The notes under the pieces: generated by a model
The model's input: the letters and a program-made list of their open reading frames with translations, nothing else
Databases searched by the model: none
Told to the model about the DNA's origin: nothing
DNA from: Vitellaria paradoxa
Lineage: Eukaryota > Streptophyta > Magnoliopsida > Ericales > Sapotaceae
Direction: 5' to 3'
Length of the DNA stretch: 64,000 bases
NCBI GenBank assembly: GCA_019916065.1
Contig: CM034233.1
Location: 26,609,936-26,673,935, forward strand
Position numbers and translations under genes: made by a program
In this document: piece by piece, positions 12,398 through 24,739 of the stretch
Position numbering within the stretch: position 1 is the first letter of the stretch
How the letters are laid out: each line of letters opens with the position of its first letter

Positions 12398-13784
12398 CGC
12401 GCTAGAAAGGGAAGAAAAAAAAATGAAAAAGGAAAAAGAAGAATAAGAAGAAGAAGAAGAAGAAGCAAGGAGAAGAAGATCAGTATGCTAGATAAGAAGC
12501 ACCCAATAAATTAAAGTTGCACAAAGAACTCAATTCTGATTTTTGGCGTATCACCTTCCATTATCCACAAATAAGCTGCATGTACAATTTCTGTCACACA
12601 AAGCAATTTGGATACATTTTCCAGAGCCTGGCAAAGAAGATGCTTTCTTAAGACTCTGTTATATGTTTTTGGTGCCTAGATTTAAGGTTCGCTCCGTTTG
12701 GCATTTGCAAAATAAATTTACTTATTTTTGTTACTTTTTCTTTTCTTTTTTTTTTTTTTTTTGGTCTTATGTGGCTTTTTTCCTTTAAATTCTGATTTGT
12801 TTTTTGTTATTGATTTTCAGATATGTTATTCTCATTATTTAAAAAAAAAAAAAAAAAACCTCAAAAAATCAAATGTTGGAAATTTCACTCAGAATAAGTT
12901 GACTTATTTTAGCCACCTTTTCATCTTACATAATTTTTTTTTTTATAAAAATTTGATTTTTTTTCTTTTGTAATTGTTGGCGTGTTATTAAAATATCTCA
13001 AAATAAATTTAAAAAAAAAACTTAAATAAAAAAATACATACACGAGTAAAATGAGTCGAAATGAATTAACTTGTTTCAACTTATTTCAATAAGTTGACTT
13101 ATTCTGTTTGTACGTAATTTTTTATTTTAAAATAGATAAATAACATACCTAAATTTACCAAACAAAAATTTTAAAAAAAAAAAGCAAAAAGTTTAATATA
13201 ATCATAGTTTGACAGCACAAGTAAATGATAAACAAAATGCACATTCCTTAATCAATAAAACAAAGTTAAATGCGGGCTCGACCAACATTTTCTTAGATTA
13301 TAGAGTAGACATTTTACAAATGACAAATATTTGATATCAATGTATAGTATTTTATATTTTATTATATTTTATGTATTTATTTAGAATTTAAAATTTTACA
13401 CGTAATTTAGTTTATGCTAACTTAAACTCCTGAGTACGTCACTGTATAAGTTTATAGTAACTTGACTTGTGATACCACATCATGTGTGTTTCACTTTCTA
13501 CTCTTTTACATTTGCAAGTTCTACTATTCTACAAGTATGTCAGACTGACAGAGTTTTTATTTTTTTATTTTTTTAAATCTTTCAACACAAACCCAACATA
13601 CCAAGTCTCAGATAGTGTCACACGCACACCCAAAACTCCCAATGCAGAAGTCAATCTCAATTCATGGACTTTAGCCTAACCTGCAATCCCGGAGAACTGC
13701 GTAACATACAGAGTAAATGAGAGATCAACGAAGATAACCCATGGTTTGTTTTCATTTTTCGGCACAAATCCAGTAAACTAAGTT
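9930..13784. other. intergenic DNA with simple repeats
   Basis: No gene supported. Contents: a poly-C to poly-A junction (about 10180-10206) followed by a CA repeat (10213-10230); TA microsatellites at about 11682-11702 and 12367-12391; a short tandem duplication at 11846-11937 (ACTCTCNNGTAAGTACTC and ACACGATTTTAAAACA repeated); a GAA run at 12437-12470; long A/T runs at 12745-12860. The stretch near 11460-11600 looks more gene-like in base composition but no product was recognised. Confidence 0.4.
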
Positions 13785-13789
13785 AAAAC

Positions 13790-14106
13790 TGTTGAGAAAA
13801 TAAAAGGTTTTTATTATTAAACTTTATTTGTGGCATTTAGTTTGTATTAATGTGTGACTTTTGGTTTTTGTGTAACCGGTTGTGGTTTAATGTGTATAAC
13901 CGGTAGTGGCTTTTTGAGTTATAGGAAATTATGTGTGAGTTAATTTGGGAGTTTTCTTTGTTTTAGAAGTTATGTGCATTTGGTGACATTTATAGTTTTT
14001 AACCATTAGTATTCTATGGTTGTTTTTTGTAAGCCTATATAAAGGCATGCTTAGTTAAATGATATATATCACTTCCTCCATATTTGTCCTGTACGTTTTT
14101 CTAACA
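13790..14106 (+). repeat. copia 5' LTR
   Basis: 317 bp, TG...CA ends. It contains TATATAAAG at about 14035-14043, a good TATA box, so transcription would start about 30 bases later, near the LTR end. Confidence 0.96.
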
Positions 14107-14144
14107 GAGTGGTATCAGAGCGTGCAGAAAAAACCGAGAGAAAA

Positions 14145-17100
14145 ATGGCCAACGATGGAGGAATGGGTCCGCTTCAACTACCGATGCTTACCAAGCTCAA
14201 CTACGACAATTGGAGCATCAAGATGAAGGCGTTACTAGGAGCACAAGACGTGTGGGAGATCGTGGAGAACGGTTTCCAAGAGGCGGAAGCTGGAGCCGAT
14301 CAAGCGCAAAGAGACGCGTTAAAGGAGACAAGAAAGAAGGACAAGAAGGCCCTCTATATCTTGTACCAATCGGTGGACGAAGACACGTTCGAGACCATCG
14401 CCAATCCCGAGACGTCAAAGGTGGCGTGGGATAAGCTCTAATCGACTCATAGAGGAGCTGATCGTGTGAAAAAGGTACGGTTGTAAACTTTACGTGGTGA
14501 GTTTGAATCGTTACAGATAAAGGAGACGGAGGTGATAGCGGAATATCACACAAAAGTAATGACCGTTGTCAACCAATTGAGACGAAACGGTGAAGAAATC
14601 GCCGATGTTCGTGTCATGGAGAAGGTTCCACGGAGCCTAAACACTAAGTTCGAGATGATCGCCACGACAATCGATGAGACGAAGGATCTCGAGAACATGA
14701 CAATTGAACAATTTATAGGCTCGTTGCAAGCCTATGAGGAGAAAAAGAAAAGGAAGATGGAGCAAATGGAGACCGTTGAACAACTTCTCCAACTCAAACT
14801 CAAGGAGGAGAATGGTCATGGACGTGAAAGAGGTCGCGGTGGTCGAGGCCATAGTGGAAAAGGTGAAGCCAACACCGACGTTTCTCAAAACTCGTGTGAA
14901 TCTTCAAGAGGAATAGGAGGCCGAGGTCGTGGAAGACGTGGTGGAAGGTCCGGGAGAGATAAATCCCAGGTAAAATGTTATAATTGTAATAAATATGGAC
15001 ATTATGCGAATGAGTGTTACTCATCCCAAACAGAGCCGATCGACCGGAAGCATCAGAACCGGTCAACCACCGGCACATCCAATGCCCATCAAGGGCAGTC
15101 TAATTATGCAGAGGAGAACGGGACCTTATTCATGGTTTCAAAGGGAGAAGAAGAGAGTCGAGATAGCATGTGGTATCTTGACACCGGAGCCTCAAATCAT
15201 ATGTGTGGGAACCGCGAGATGTTTGCGGAGTTGAACAAGATGGCGAAAGGTAATATTGCCTTTAGAGACAATTCTTTGGCCGCCATCAAAGGAATAGGTA
15301 AAATTCTCATTCGGCTAAAAAATGGAGAACATCAATATATCACAAATGTTTATTACATTCCCAATGTAAAAAATAATATATTGAGTGTAGGACAATTGTT
15401 AGAGAAAGGTTTTGAAGTTCAATTGAAAAACAATTGTTTGTATTTGAGAGATAATCATGAGAGACTTGTTGCTAAAGTCTCCATGACCAAAAATCGAATG
15501 TTTCCTTTGAATGTATGTAATGATGTTCCGAAATGCTTGAAGACGTGTTATGAGGATCCCTCTTGGCTATAGCATCTACGGTTCGGGCACCTCAATTTTA
15601 GGAGTCTAGAAGACTTGTCGAAGAAAAAGATGGTGCGGAGTTTACCGCACATTCACAAGCTGAACCAAGTGTGTGAAGGGTGCTTACTCGGAAAACATCA
15701 TCGAAGTAGTTTTCCGAAGGAGTCTATGACAAGAGCCAAGAAGCCTCTAGAACTCATCCATGCTGATGTGTGTGGAGTAATCAAACCGGAGTCTCATGGT
15801 AAAAGTAAATACTTCCTTCTCTTTATTGATGATTTTTCTAGAAAAACATGGGTATACTTTTTGAAGGAAAAATCGAAAGTATTTGAAATCTTCAAGAGAT
15901 TTAAGGTGCATGTGGAGAATGAAAGCAACCTTACAATCAAGGCCATGAGAACCAATCGAGGTGGTGAATTCACATCAAATGAGTTCAAACAGTTTTGTGA
16001 TGAAAAAGGCATTCGACGTCCGTTAACGGTACCAAGGACACCGCAACAAAATGGCGTGGCAAAGAGGAAGAATCGGACAATCTTGAACATGACAAGAAGC
16101 ATGCTGAAGACGAAGAAGATGCCGAGGGAATTTTGGGCAGAGGCCGTAGCTTGTGCGGTCTATTTGACAAACCGAGCACCAACCAAAAGTGTGCTTGACA
16201 AGACACCTCAAGAAGCATGGAACGGAAGAAAGCCTGGAATTGTTCACTTCAAGGTGTTTGGGAGTATTGCATATGCTCATGTGTCAGAGGAAAAAAGGAC
16301 CAAGCTCGACGATCGAAGCGAGAAACTCATCTTCATCGGCTATGACGCAAGTTCAAAGGGTTATCGCCTCTACAATCCTTTGAATGAGAAGGTAATTATT
16401 AGTCGTGATGTTGTTTTTGATGAGGAAGTCTCTTGGGATTGGAATTTACAGGAGGAGGAGTATGATTTCCTTCCATACTTTGAAGAAGATGATGAAAACG
16501 AGCCAACCAGGGATGAAATAAGTGAAGTTTTGCCCATTCCAGCGTCACCCCGGTCGACCGATCGGTCGTCATCTGAAGGCTCAGCATCATGCAATGCATC
16601 GTCCAGTGGAACGGAGGCATTTTCCAGCGATTCGGAGAACGAAATTGGCCCAAGAGGAACCCGAAGTCTACGGGAACTTAATGAGTAAATGAAAATCAAA
16701 ATGATATAATTCTCTATTGTCTTTTTGGTGATTGTGAGCCCATTAGTTTCCAAGAAGCCATTGCAAACAAAAAATGGAAGGATGCAATGGATGAAGAAAT
16801 TCGAGCGATAGAGAAAAACGACACATGGGAGTTGACCAAGCTTCCAAAAGGGCACAAACCAATCGGAGTAAAGTGGGTATACAAGACAAAGAGAAAAGCC
16901 AATGGCGATGTTGAGAGGCACAAGGCGAGACTAGTTGTGAAAGGGTATAGTCAACAACACGGCATCGACTATGATGAGGTATTTGCCCCCGTTGTTCGCC
17001 TTGAAACTATTCGTTTGATTATTGCTTTGGCAGCGCATAATCATTGGAAGATACATCAAATGGATGTCAAATCGGCATTCTTGAACGGAATTCTTGAGGA

Positions 17101-18265
17101 GGAGGTCTATGTGGAGCAACCGTTGGGTTATGAAGTCAAGGGTAAAGAAGACAAAGTGCTTCGATTGAAGAAGCCTCTTTATGGTTTGAAGCAAGCACCG
17201 AGAGCATGGAATTCGAAGATTGACAAGTACTTTCAAGAGAAAAAGTATATGAAGTGTCCTTATGAGCATGCCCTCTACATCAAAATGCAAAGTGAAAACA
17301 TACTAATCATTTGTTTATATGTTGATGATTTAGTATTTACCGGAAACGATCCTAGCATGTTTGATGAGTTCAAAAGGGAGATGGCAAAGGAGTTTGAAAT
17401 GACGGACATTGGTCTCATGAGTTACTATCTTGGGATCGAGGTCAAACAAGGTGAAGATGGGATTTTTATATCCCAAGAGGGCTATGCTAAAGAAGTGCTC
17501 AAAAGGTTCAGCATGAATGATGCTAATCCAGTTGGAACACCAATGGAATGTGGAGTCAAAATCACCAAGCAAGATGGAGGAGAGAAGGTAGATTCTACAC
17601 TTTTCAAAAGCTTGGTTGGAAGTTTGAGATACTTGACATGCACAAGACCGGATATTCTTTATTCGGTTGGAATCATTAGTCGATTTATGGAGGAGCCGAC
17701 AACAACACATTTCAAAATGGCAAAGAGGATACTTCACTACATCAAAGGGACGATTGGGTATGGTCTTTCCTATGTCTCTTCTAACAATTTTGATGTTGTT
17801 GGTTATTGTGATAGTGATTGGAGTAGTGACTTGGATGATCGGAAGAGCACTACGGGGTTTGTATTTTTTATTGGTGAAATGGCGTTCACATGGATGTCAA
17901 AAAAGCAACCCATAGTCACATTATCAACATGCGAGGCGGAGTACGTCGCGGCAACTTCATGTGTATGTCATGCAATTTGGCTAAGAAACTTAGTGAAGGA
18001 GTTGAAGTTTCAAATGGAAGGTCCAATTGAGATTTTTGTTGATAACAAATCGGCCATTGCCTTAGCCAAAAATCCGGTGTTTCATGGGAGGAGCAAGCAC
18101 ATCGATACCCGATTTCACTACATTCGAGATTGCGTTACGAAGAAAGAAGTGGAACTCAAATATATCAAGTCACAAGACCAGGCGGCAGACATTTTCACGA
18201 AGCCCCTCAAGTTGGAGACTTTCATCAAAATGAGGAGTTTACTTGGTGTAACAAATCAAGTTTAA
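14145..18265 (+). pseudogene. copia gag-pol, broken
   Basis: Starts ATGGCCAACGATGG at 14145. The order is gag N-terminal region, a CCHC knuckle (CYNCNKYGHYANEC, about 14976-15017), protease active site DTGASNHM (from 15180), GAG-pre-integrase HH-CC (about 15573-15700), integrase core (about 15750-16260), RT with YVDD at 17328-17339, and RNase H with CDSDW, TLSTCEAEY and VDNKSAI. Breaks: TAA at 14439 and 14484 (each a likely CAA glutamine codon), TAG at 15570 (likely TGG), and a one-base loss near 16686 that moves RT to another frame. In the integrase the second acidic position reads N (RTNRGGEF, codon 15954) and the third reads K (GVAKRKN, codon 16062), both explained by G-to-A changes. The RT and RNase H reading frame (about 16700-18265) is intact. 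Confidence 0.95.
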
Positions 18266-18272
18266 GGGGGGG

Positions 18273-18590
18273 TGTTGAGAAAATAAAAGGTTTTTATTAT
18301 TAAACTTTATTTGTGGCATTTAGTTTGTATTAATGTGTGGCTTTTGATTTTTGTGTAACCGTTTGTGGTTTGATGTGTATAACCGGTAGTGGCTTTTTGA
18401 GTTATAGGGAATTATGTGTGAGTTAATTTGGGAATTTTCTTTGTTTTAGAAGTTATGTACATTTGGTGACATTTATGGTTTTTAACCATTAGTATTCTAT
18501 GGTTGTTTTTTGTAAGCCTATATAAAGGTATGCTTAGTTAAATGATATATATCACTTCCTCCATATTTGTCCTTTTACGTTTTTCTAACA
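18273..18590 (+). repeat. copia 3' LTR
   Basis: 318 bp, begins immediately after the polypurine tract and ends TAACA before the right AAAAC. It differs from the 5' LTR chiefly by A/G and C/T changes and by TT for G near its end. Confidence 0.96.
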
Positions 18591-18595
18591 AAAAC

Positions 18596-19177
18596 TTGGT
18601 CTATCGAGTAGGATTTTGAAGGCGCACACACCCAAACTTTTGGTACGGAAACCTCATAGAATGTTGATAAAAGTAAAAGAAATTGGTAAAAATTAAAAAT
18701 ATTAAAAAAGTTAATAAAAATTGAATAAAATTGATAAAAAAATAATTTTTCATTTAGTGAAGAAACTGAAAAAGTTGAAAGTTATTAAAAAATTAGTAAA
18801 AGTTAATTTTTTTTTTTTAATTTTTGTTGGTTAGCCAAACATTACTAAGTACAAAACGACAGAAAAATAATTATTCGGAGTTTGCGCTCAAAAGGTCGCC
18901 GTACTGATAAAATTAAAGAAAGAGTTGTTGGACCTTTAAAGCTAGCTTTTAAGTTAAAAGAGAGAGAGAGAGAGAGAGAGAAAAAGAAGAAAACTAAATG
19001 AAAATAACTTAAAGTTTTAAGCTAACCGAAAAAAATAGTGTAGATTTGTTTATTAACCTATTAAAAGGATTAAGTTTTATTAAATTTTTTCAGATAGATT
19101 GTTTGGCACTGATTGAAATAAAATTCGTTATTTTATAAAAACATTATTGTAATGCATATATAATTGATTGAATAGCA
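18596..19177. other. AT-rich flank of the copia element
   Basis: No gene seen. An AG microsatellite lies at about 18960-18981. The rest is AT-rich with GTTAGTAAAAATT-like words of the kind seen in local MITEs. Confidence 0.35.
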
Positions 19178-19330
19178 TTATGAGTGCGTTTGGAACGACA
19201 AAAAGTAAGATAAAGTGAAATAATTTGAAATAATTTGTGAGTTTGTATTCGTACAATGAAATAAAAGATAAATAAGTTTTAGAGAATTTTAAAATTTTTC
19301 AACGTTTCTCAATGCGCCAAACGTATCTTA
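19178..19330. mobile_element. 147-bp MITE with TTA target duplication
   Basis: The element 19181-19327 lies between TTA (19178-19180) and TTA (19328-19330). Tips are TGAGTGCGTTTGG at left and, on the other strand, GATACGTTTGGCGC at right. TTA duplication and the CGTTTGG tip suit PIF/Harbinger (Tourist-like) MITEs. It is the best-bounded member of the GAGATAAA/GTGAAATAATTT family in the window. Confidence 0.6.
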
Positions 19331-19339
19331 TATGTTATA

Positions 19340-21950
19340 TTTGGTAACAAGTATGACTAGAATTAAAATTATTAATGATAATTTTAGAAATTTAAAAACA
19401 ATGAGTTCATTAATAATTATATAAATTATTAAAAGTAAATTAGTTAAAATATAATTTTGCAATTTGAGAATTTGTTTAAATATAATTTATTAAACATATG
19501 TGGGTAAATTTGATTATTCAATTTTATATACTAGGTATTTTGGGGATGATTGACATTAAGTAAGATTTCTTAAAAAATCAATAAAAATCTTAAACCTACC
19601 ATGTCTATGGAAAGCTAAAAAAAAATTCTAATTTTTCACTTTTTTATTTTCATGTTCTTAAGCTTTTTTGGCATAAAAACCAGTTTATTTAGGCCCAAAA
19701 GCTACCTAACAAAACACACTACCTTTTTTAAAAGCAAAAATCGCAAAAGAAAAAAAAAAAAAAAAAGAAAAGAAAGAAAGAAAGCAGAAATCTTGAAAGC
19801 TCGTACCAAATTGGGCCATAATCCGTAGACCTTGTCACATCGACGTTAACTGCTTCTTTAAGCCTCTTGTTTGTGGATTCAGTTGTGACCAAGTGCAATG
19901 GATGGGCCGGAGTGGGCTATTTTTGGAATCCTTTTGGGCCTCATCTTAAGTACTTCGCGATATGAACTTCGCTTCCGATACATTCTCTTTGCCCAATCTC
20001 GATCATTAACTTTTAATTTAATTATTCGAGTGCTTTTAGATTTTTTTAATAAAAAAATCATGAACATATTTGGATGGTTGAATTAAAATTTAACAGCCGA
20101 GATGATACTTCTCATCTGACTACATCAATCCTAATATCAATTCCCACTTCTTATGTACGTATTAGTGTTTAAACATACGTGTTTCTCAAATATTGTTTAA
20201 ATGTTAATATAATGATTATTTTTAGTTGAATTTCTATTGTTTATTTTTATAAATAAAAATATTTTTCATTTCTTAAATAAGTTTCATACTTATTTAATAG
20301 TTCAAAAAAAGAGCTATTATATTAACATTCGCACATACAAAAGTATTTTTATCCTAGGTTATAATTGAGTTGATTGCTCTAATTGTTAAGACATAGATTC
20401 CGCAATATTCGCAACACAATCCTTGAATATATTAAGATTGAATTACACTAACTTTTCTTTTAATATTTGAGTAATTATACTTTTCATCGATCAATAAAAT
20501 TACATTGACTTTACTTATTTTGAAATGTAGTTAAATATTGACTTTTTTTGTTAAATCAAAGGTTAAAACTTAAAGAAAATGTCAAAATAATCAAAATTTT
20601 AAGTTTTTACCTATTTTATCCATCACTTTCTCACATTTTTGTTAGTTTTCTTTATAAAAATTTTTAAAAAAAAAATTATTTATATTTTTTTCTTACTTAT
20701 TCTTAAAAATTTTTGTAAAGAAAACTAATGAATATGTGAGAGACGAATTGGTAAAATAAGAAAAAGACTTAAAATTTTTAGTTAATTTGACGATTTATAT
20801 TAAGTTCAAATGGTTTATTTAATAAAATGAGTCAATGTTAATAATATTTTAAAATAAGGTAAGTAAGTGTAATTTTTAAATATTAAGAGATGGTAAATAT
20901 ACTTACTCAAATATTAAGAAAAACACTTACTTTGTTGGTTAGAACATTGATAATACAGCAAAAATAATTACATACGATGATGGCAATAAAAATAAAAATC
21001 CAATATATGACCCACAAAATGCAAAGTAAATTTAAAAATTATATCTTGGACACCATGATATCATTTAGAGATATCAATGGGATGGATATAAAAGGCAACT
21101 AAATCGATCGAATCTGTTAAAAACTTATTGGAAAATATCTTAATAGAATTAGGACGGGTTTGAGATTAAAATTTAATATCTATGTGGGCCTCAGATTTGC
21201 CTATAAGATACCTAAGACCTAACACACATCTATACTTATAGGGTATTCGAGACGCATAGAGCACTTGCTAAGTACCTTTATATAAAATATGATATTAATT
21301 TGAAAGGCTAATAAATTTCAAAACGTGTTCAACTTGTTTAAATTTCAAGTAAATTTAAAACTTAATACAAATGATTTGTTTGTTATATATGTGTGTGTTT
21401 AACTTATTTGAGATAATTATATTAATTTACCTTATTAGTTTACAGAAATTTAAAGCTGCAAAATTATAGTTATATGGTGAAGTTCTGAATATAATATTGT
21501 TTGTAGATTATTGTTATAGATAAAAATTTTATTGAGTATTTGTATAAATGTTACAATATATAGTATTATTAATTTTTTATTTTTTATTTTAAATTCGATA
21601 TTTAACAAACTTGTCAAAGTGACGTCCACGTAACATGACCAATTATTCTTAATTGGGTTTCATGAGTTTGGGATAGTAATAGTAAGTAAAAAATAAACAG
21701 GATGTTAATCGTTAATTGAAAAGGTAACCTACCTATTTACATTTCTAGTGTCTTTGTTGATTCTCGTAGAATTTCTATTTCTATTTTTTTTTTTTTTTTT
21801 TTGCAAGCTTGATAAAAATTTTATAAACAAAACACTTATTTTATAAATCAAAACATTTAACTTTTGAAAACAATAATAAAAATAATTATGTAGTATAGCA
21901 GCAATAAAAAAAAAAGATTATAATATTCATAGCTAATTTTGTTATAACCA
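19340..21950. other. AT-rich intergenic DNA
   Basis: No gene supported. A slightly GC-richer patch at 19800-19990 (GGATGGGCCGGAGTGGGC) has no recognised product. Near 20550-20800 two segments are roughly inverted (TAAAGAAAATGTCAAAATAA against TTAATTTGACGATTTATATT), perhaps an old foldback element. Confidence 0.35.
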
Positions 21951-21953
21951 GAG

Positions 21954-22357
21954 TAAGCGCCCGTTTGGAGGCTCAAAAATTAGCAAAAGAGTACCAAAAG
22001 TTATATTTTGTAACTTATTTTCTAACTTTTGGTGCGTTTGGTAAAATCATAATTTTTTTCACTTTTTTCCTTTGCTATAGTAAAAAATAAAACAAAAAGT
22101 TTTATTAAACACACAAAAATTGCTACTTTTTTGCTCTGTTACAATAAAAAACTTACCAAACAAACAAAAAGTTACCACTTTTTTGTTTTGGTACAGTAAA
22201 AAGTATATCAAACACCTAAAAGTTGGAAAAAAAATACTAAAAATTACATTTTGTTCCATCAAACACAAAAAAAATATAACTAACAAACACACAAAAAATT
22301 ACCAAAAATTTTACTTTTTAACTTTTTTTTTTTTTTTAACATCTAAACGGGCTCTAA
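21954..22357. mobile_element. 398-bp MITE with TAA target duplication
   Basis: The element 21957-22354 lies between TAA copies (21954-21956, 22355-22357). Ends are GCGCCCGTTTGGAGG and, reversed, GAGCCCGTTTAGATG. The interior is a quasi-repeat of TTACCACTTTTTTG, TACAGTAAAAA and CCAAACACCTAAAAGTT. Several relatives lie in the window (31231, 34331, 50327 and weaker ones). PIF/Harbinger type is inferred from duplication and tips. Confidence 0.6.
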
Positions 22358-23620
22358 CTATTCATTGTGTCTTCTATGTGTACCATGTGAATTAATGATT
22401 GTACATTACTCTAATTAAAATAAAAATAGTTCAGACACTAAAATTTCGTCATTAAAAATCTAACAAAAATATACGGAAAGAAAAGAAAAGTTAAATTTAA
22501 GAGGTATATATAAGTCTCACAATATTATTGTTGATTCTCATGGTCAGTATATATGTATTATGGGTTAAAAATTTATAAGTTTGCCTACGTATTTGACTAT
22601 TGTTTGAATAAGTTAGTAACCTAAAAAATGCCGCAAATATGTATTTACTGCCATTATATTCGCCAGCTGTATTGGGGGATTGTGGAGTGAGAGCCAAAAA
22701 AAAAAAAAAAAAAACAACACACGAGGCTTGGCATTTTGTGCGTATCACAAGGGAGTCTAGTTAGGTTTTGGTGGGATTGCTATCCTTTCAGCCTCGTTAT
22801 TCCACCGCACAAAGAGACCCAGCTACTGCATTATTGCATTCTGCATAGTTTTCAGGCAAATGGACTTCTTGGCATCTAGTTAAAAAGGCCATGGAACATG
22901 TGAAAGAACAGTGCTGTGATTGTAAAATGATGAATTGTCAACAGTCGGAAATATACGTGTAAGAGGAAATGTCAATAATTGTAGTTGTTTTTTTCTTACA
23001 GTGTAAACAGTGACAATACAGGAAGCAATTGCTGCTCAAAAAAACACAACCCACTGGGGGAACATGCAGGTCTCACAGATAAGATTCTCGGCGTCCCACT
23101 TCTAATATTGACAATCGGATCCCAAGACAAGAGGGCTGGGATGTAGACACAGAAATACGTCAATCATGGAGAATCAAAATAGTGAAGTAATTGCTCAGGG
23201 TTTACCGGCATTATTGTTATCTCATGGCCTGTTATGGATTGGTGGAGACATTAATAAAGAGAATGATAATAACCTTATACCACATATGACTTTGATGGTA
23301 CGTGTCGAAGAAAGGGAAGCGAAAGGGAAAGGGTGGAGATGGGATAGAATCATAAATTATTTTGTTTTTTTAGATTTGAAGAAAAGGAACATATGGAAAG
23401 AAAAATTGGATTTAGGGGCTGACATTACTTTTAATATAATCTTAGTAATAACGAGGTTGGTGATCATTAATAGATTAAAATCTAATTGTTCAGATATATT
23501 CATAATTTTTAACCGTTCAAATGCATTTACGTTTTTAAAAAAAAAAATCGTGACTATATTTGAACAGTTAAATTTTAATTCAACAGTCCCCAACTTTAAA
23601 TCCCTGAACTAATATTAAAA
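22358..23620. other. intergenic DNA, no supported gene
   Basis: 22700-23160 is less AT-rich and unique-looking but has no recognised product. An open frame at 23166-23612 (148 codons) has a plausible start, but its second half is repeat DNA (see rejected items). A poly-A run lies at about 22697-22713. Confidence 0.35.
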
Positions 23621-23624
23621 GAAA

Positions 23625-24496
23625 GGGTTTATTTCACCTATACCCCTTATGGTTTGAACTTTGTAAACTTAGACCCCAGAAATTTCATAAATCTGCACCT
23701 AAACCTCTTGATATTTATATTACATTCACCTAAACACCTTCTGTTAAGTTTCTATTCAAAAAGTGATTTTTGACCTATAAAATACTGTAAAATTACCTTC
23801 ATACTCGTAGTATTAATAAAAAAGATATTTATATTAAGATATGACATATATTTTTTATATAAAAATTAGATTATAATTAATTTATTAAAAAAATTTTGTG
23901 AATTAAATTATTATGCATCACATTAATATTTTAAATTATTATTATATATAAATTAGTAATTATATATAATAAATTATCATTATCTTTTTAATTACTAATC
24001 TAATAAACTAAATATGAAAATAAAAATTATATTGTAATCAATCTATTATTTTTTTTGTGAACCTTTTTCTATATTAATACTTTAAATTATTATGCTTCAC
24101 ATCAATTTTTTAAATTTATATTATATGTAAAGTGATAATTATACAAATACATAAATAATCATTACTTTTTTCTCTTAATAATCTAATAAGCTAAACATGA
24201 AAGGGAAAAAATATTTAATGTTCCCTTTTCTTCCACTTTCTTTCTATTAGTATCAAACAATAAACAAATAACCTTACTCTCAATTTTTTTATGTATTTTT
24301 ATATTAATAGTAACGGTATAAAGGTAATTTTATAATATTTAATTGGTCAAAATTATTTTTTGGATGAAATTTTTTATTAAAGGGGAGTATGAGTGCACTT
24401 AAAAAATTTCAATTGATTTAAGTGCACATTTATAAAATATGTAAGGTCTATGTGTATAAAGTCAAAATCACATGAATGTTAAGTAAAATAAACTCT
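23625..24496. mobile_element. foldback-like element with long terminal inverted repeats
   Basis: The first about 120 bases (GGGTTTATTTCACCTATACC, TAGACCCCAGAAATTTCAT, TGCACCTAAACC) reappear inverted at the right end (reading back from 24496: AGAGTTTATTTTACTTAAC, TAGACCTTACATATTTTAT, TGCACTTAAATC). The centre is AT-rich and non-coding. Long inverted ends suit a MULE-derived MITE or foldback element. I could not fix a target duplication. Confidence 0.5.
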
Positions 24497-24582
24497 AAAC
24501 AAAATCTCAGCCTCCCATTTGAAAAAAAATTATTACTAGTTCACCTTTATTGTGTCATTGCCCAAGCTAGATTAGGTTTCGT

Positions 24583-24735
24583 TTGCAGTAACAAAAAACT
24601 CTGAAAAATAGTAAAAATACTAAAAAAATTCTAAAAATTATTTACTTTTTAGCTCATTGCATAAATTACAAACTTACAACTTCTCTCACTTTATTTAATT
24701 TTATCTCAATTTTTACCACCTTAAAGTTACCCTAA
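24583..24735. repeat. short MITE, GAGATAAA family
   Basis: GTTTGCAGTAACAAAAAACT to AAAGTTACCCTAAAAACG with the inner TTGCATAAATTACAAACTTA, the reverse-oriented counterpart of 19181-19327. Borders approximate. Confidence 0.4.
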
Positions 24736-24739
24736 AAAC

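Larger units (their letters stand above)
13785..18595 (+). mobile_element. Ty1/copia LTR retrotransposon with target duplication AAAAC
   Basis: A structurally complete element, 13790-18590, between two 5-bp copies of AAAAC (13785-13789 and 18591-18595). LTRs begin TGTTGAG and end TAACA. The primer site TGGTATCAGAGC (14110-14121) matches initiator tRNA-Met and sits three bases after the left LTR. The polypurine tract AAGGGGGGG (18264-18272) abuts the right LTR and overlaps the pol stop. Domain order gag, protease, integrase, RT, RNase H is that of copia elements. The LTRs differ at about ten positions plus one indel by eye (near 97% identity), mostly transitions, so insertion is fairly recent on a million-year scale. 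Coding is nevertheless broken. Confidence 0.97.

Noticed and set aside
12543..12973. Two overlapping open frames with phenylalanine runs
   Set aside because: Made by poly-T and poly-A runs; no recognisable protein.
23166..23612. 148-codon open frame
   Set aside because: The second half is the AT-rich AACCGTTNAAATG / AACAGTTAAATTTTAATTC repeat seen elsewhere; no domain recognised in the first half.
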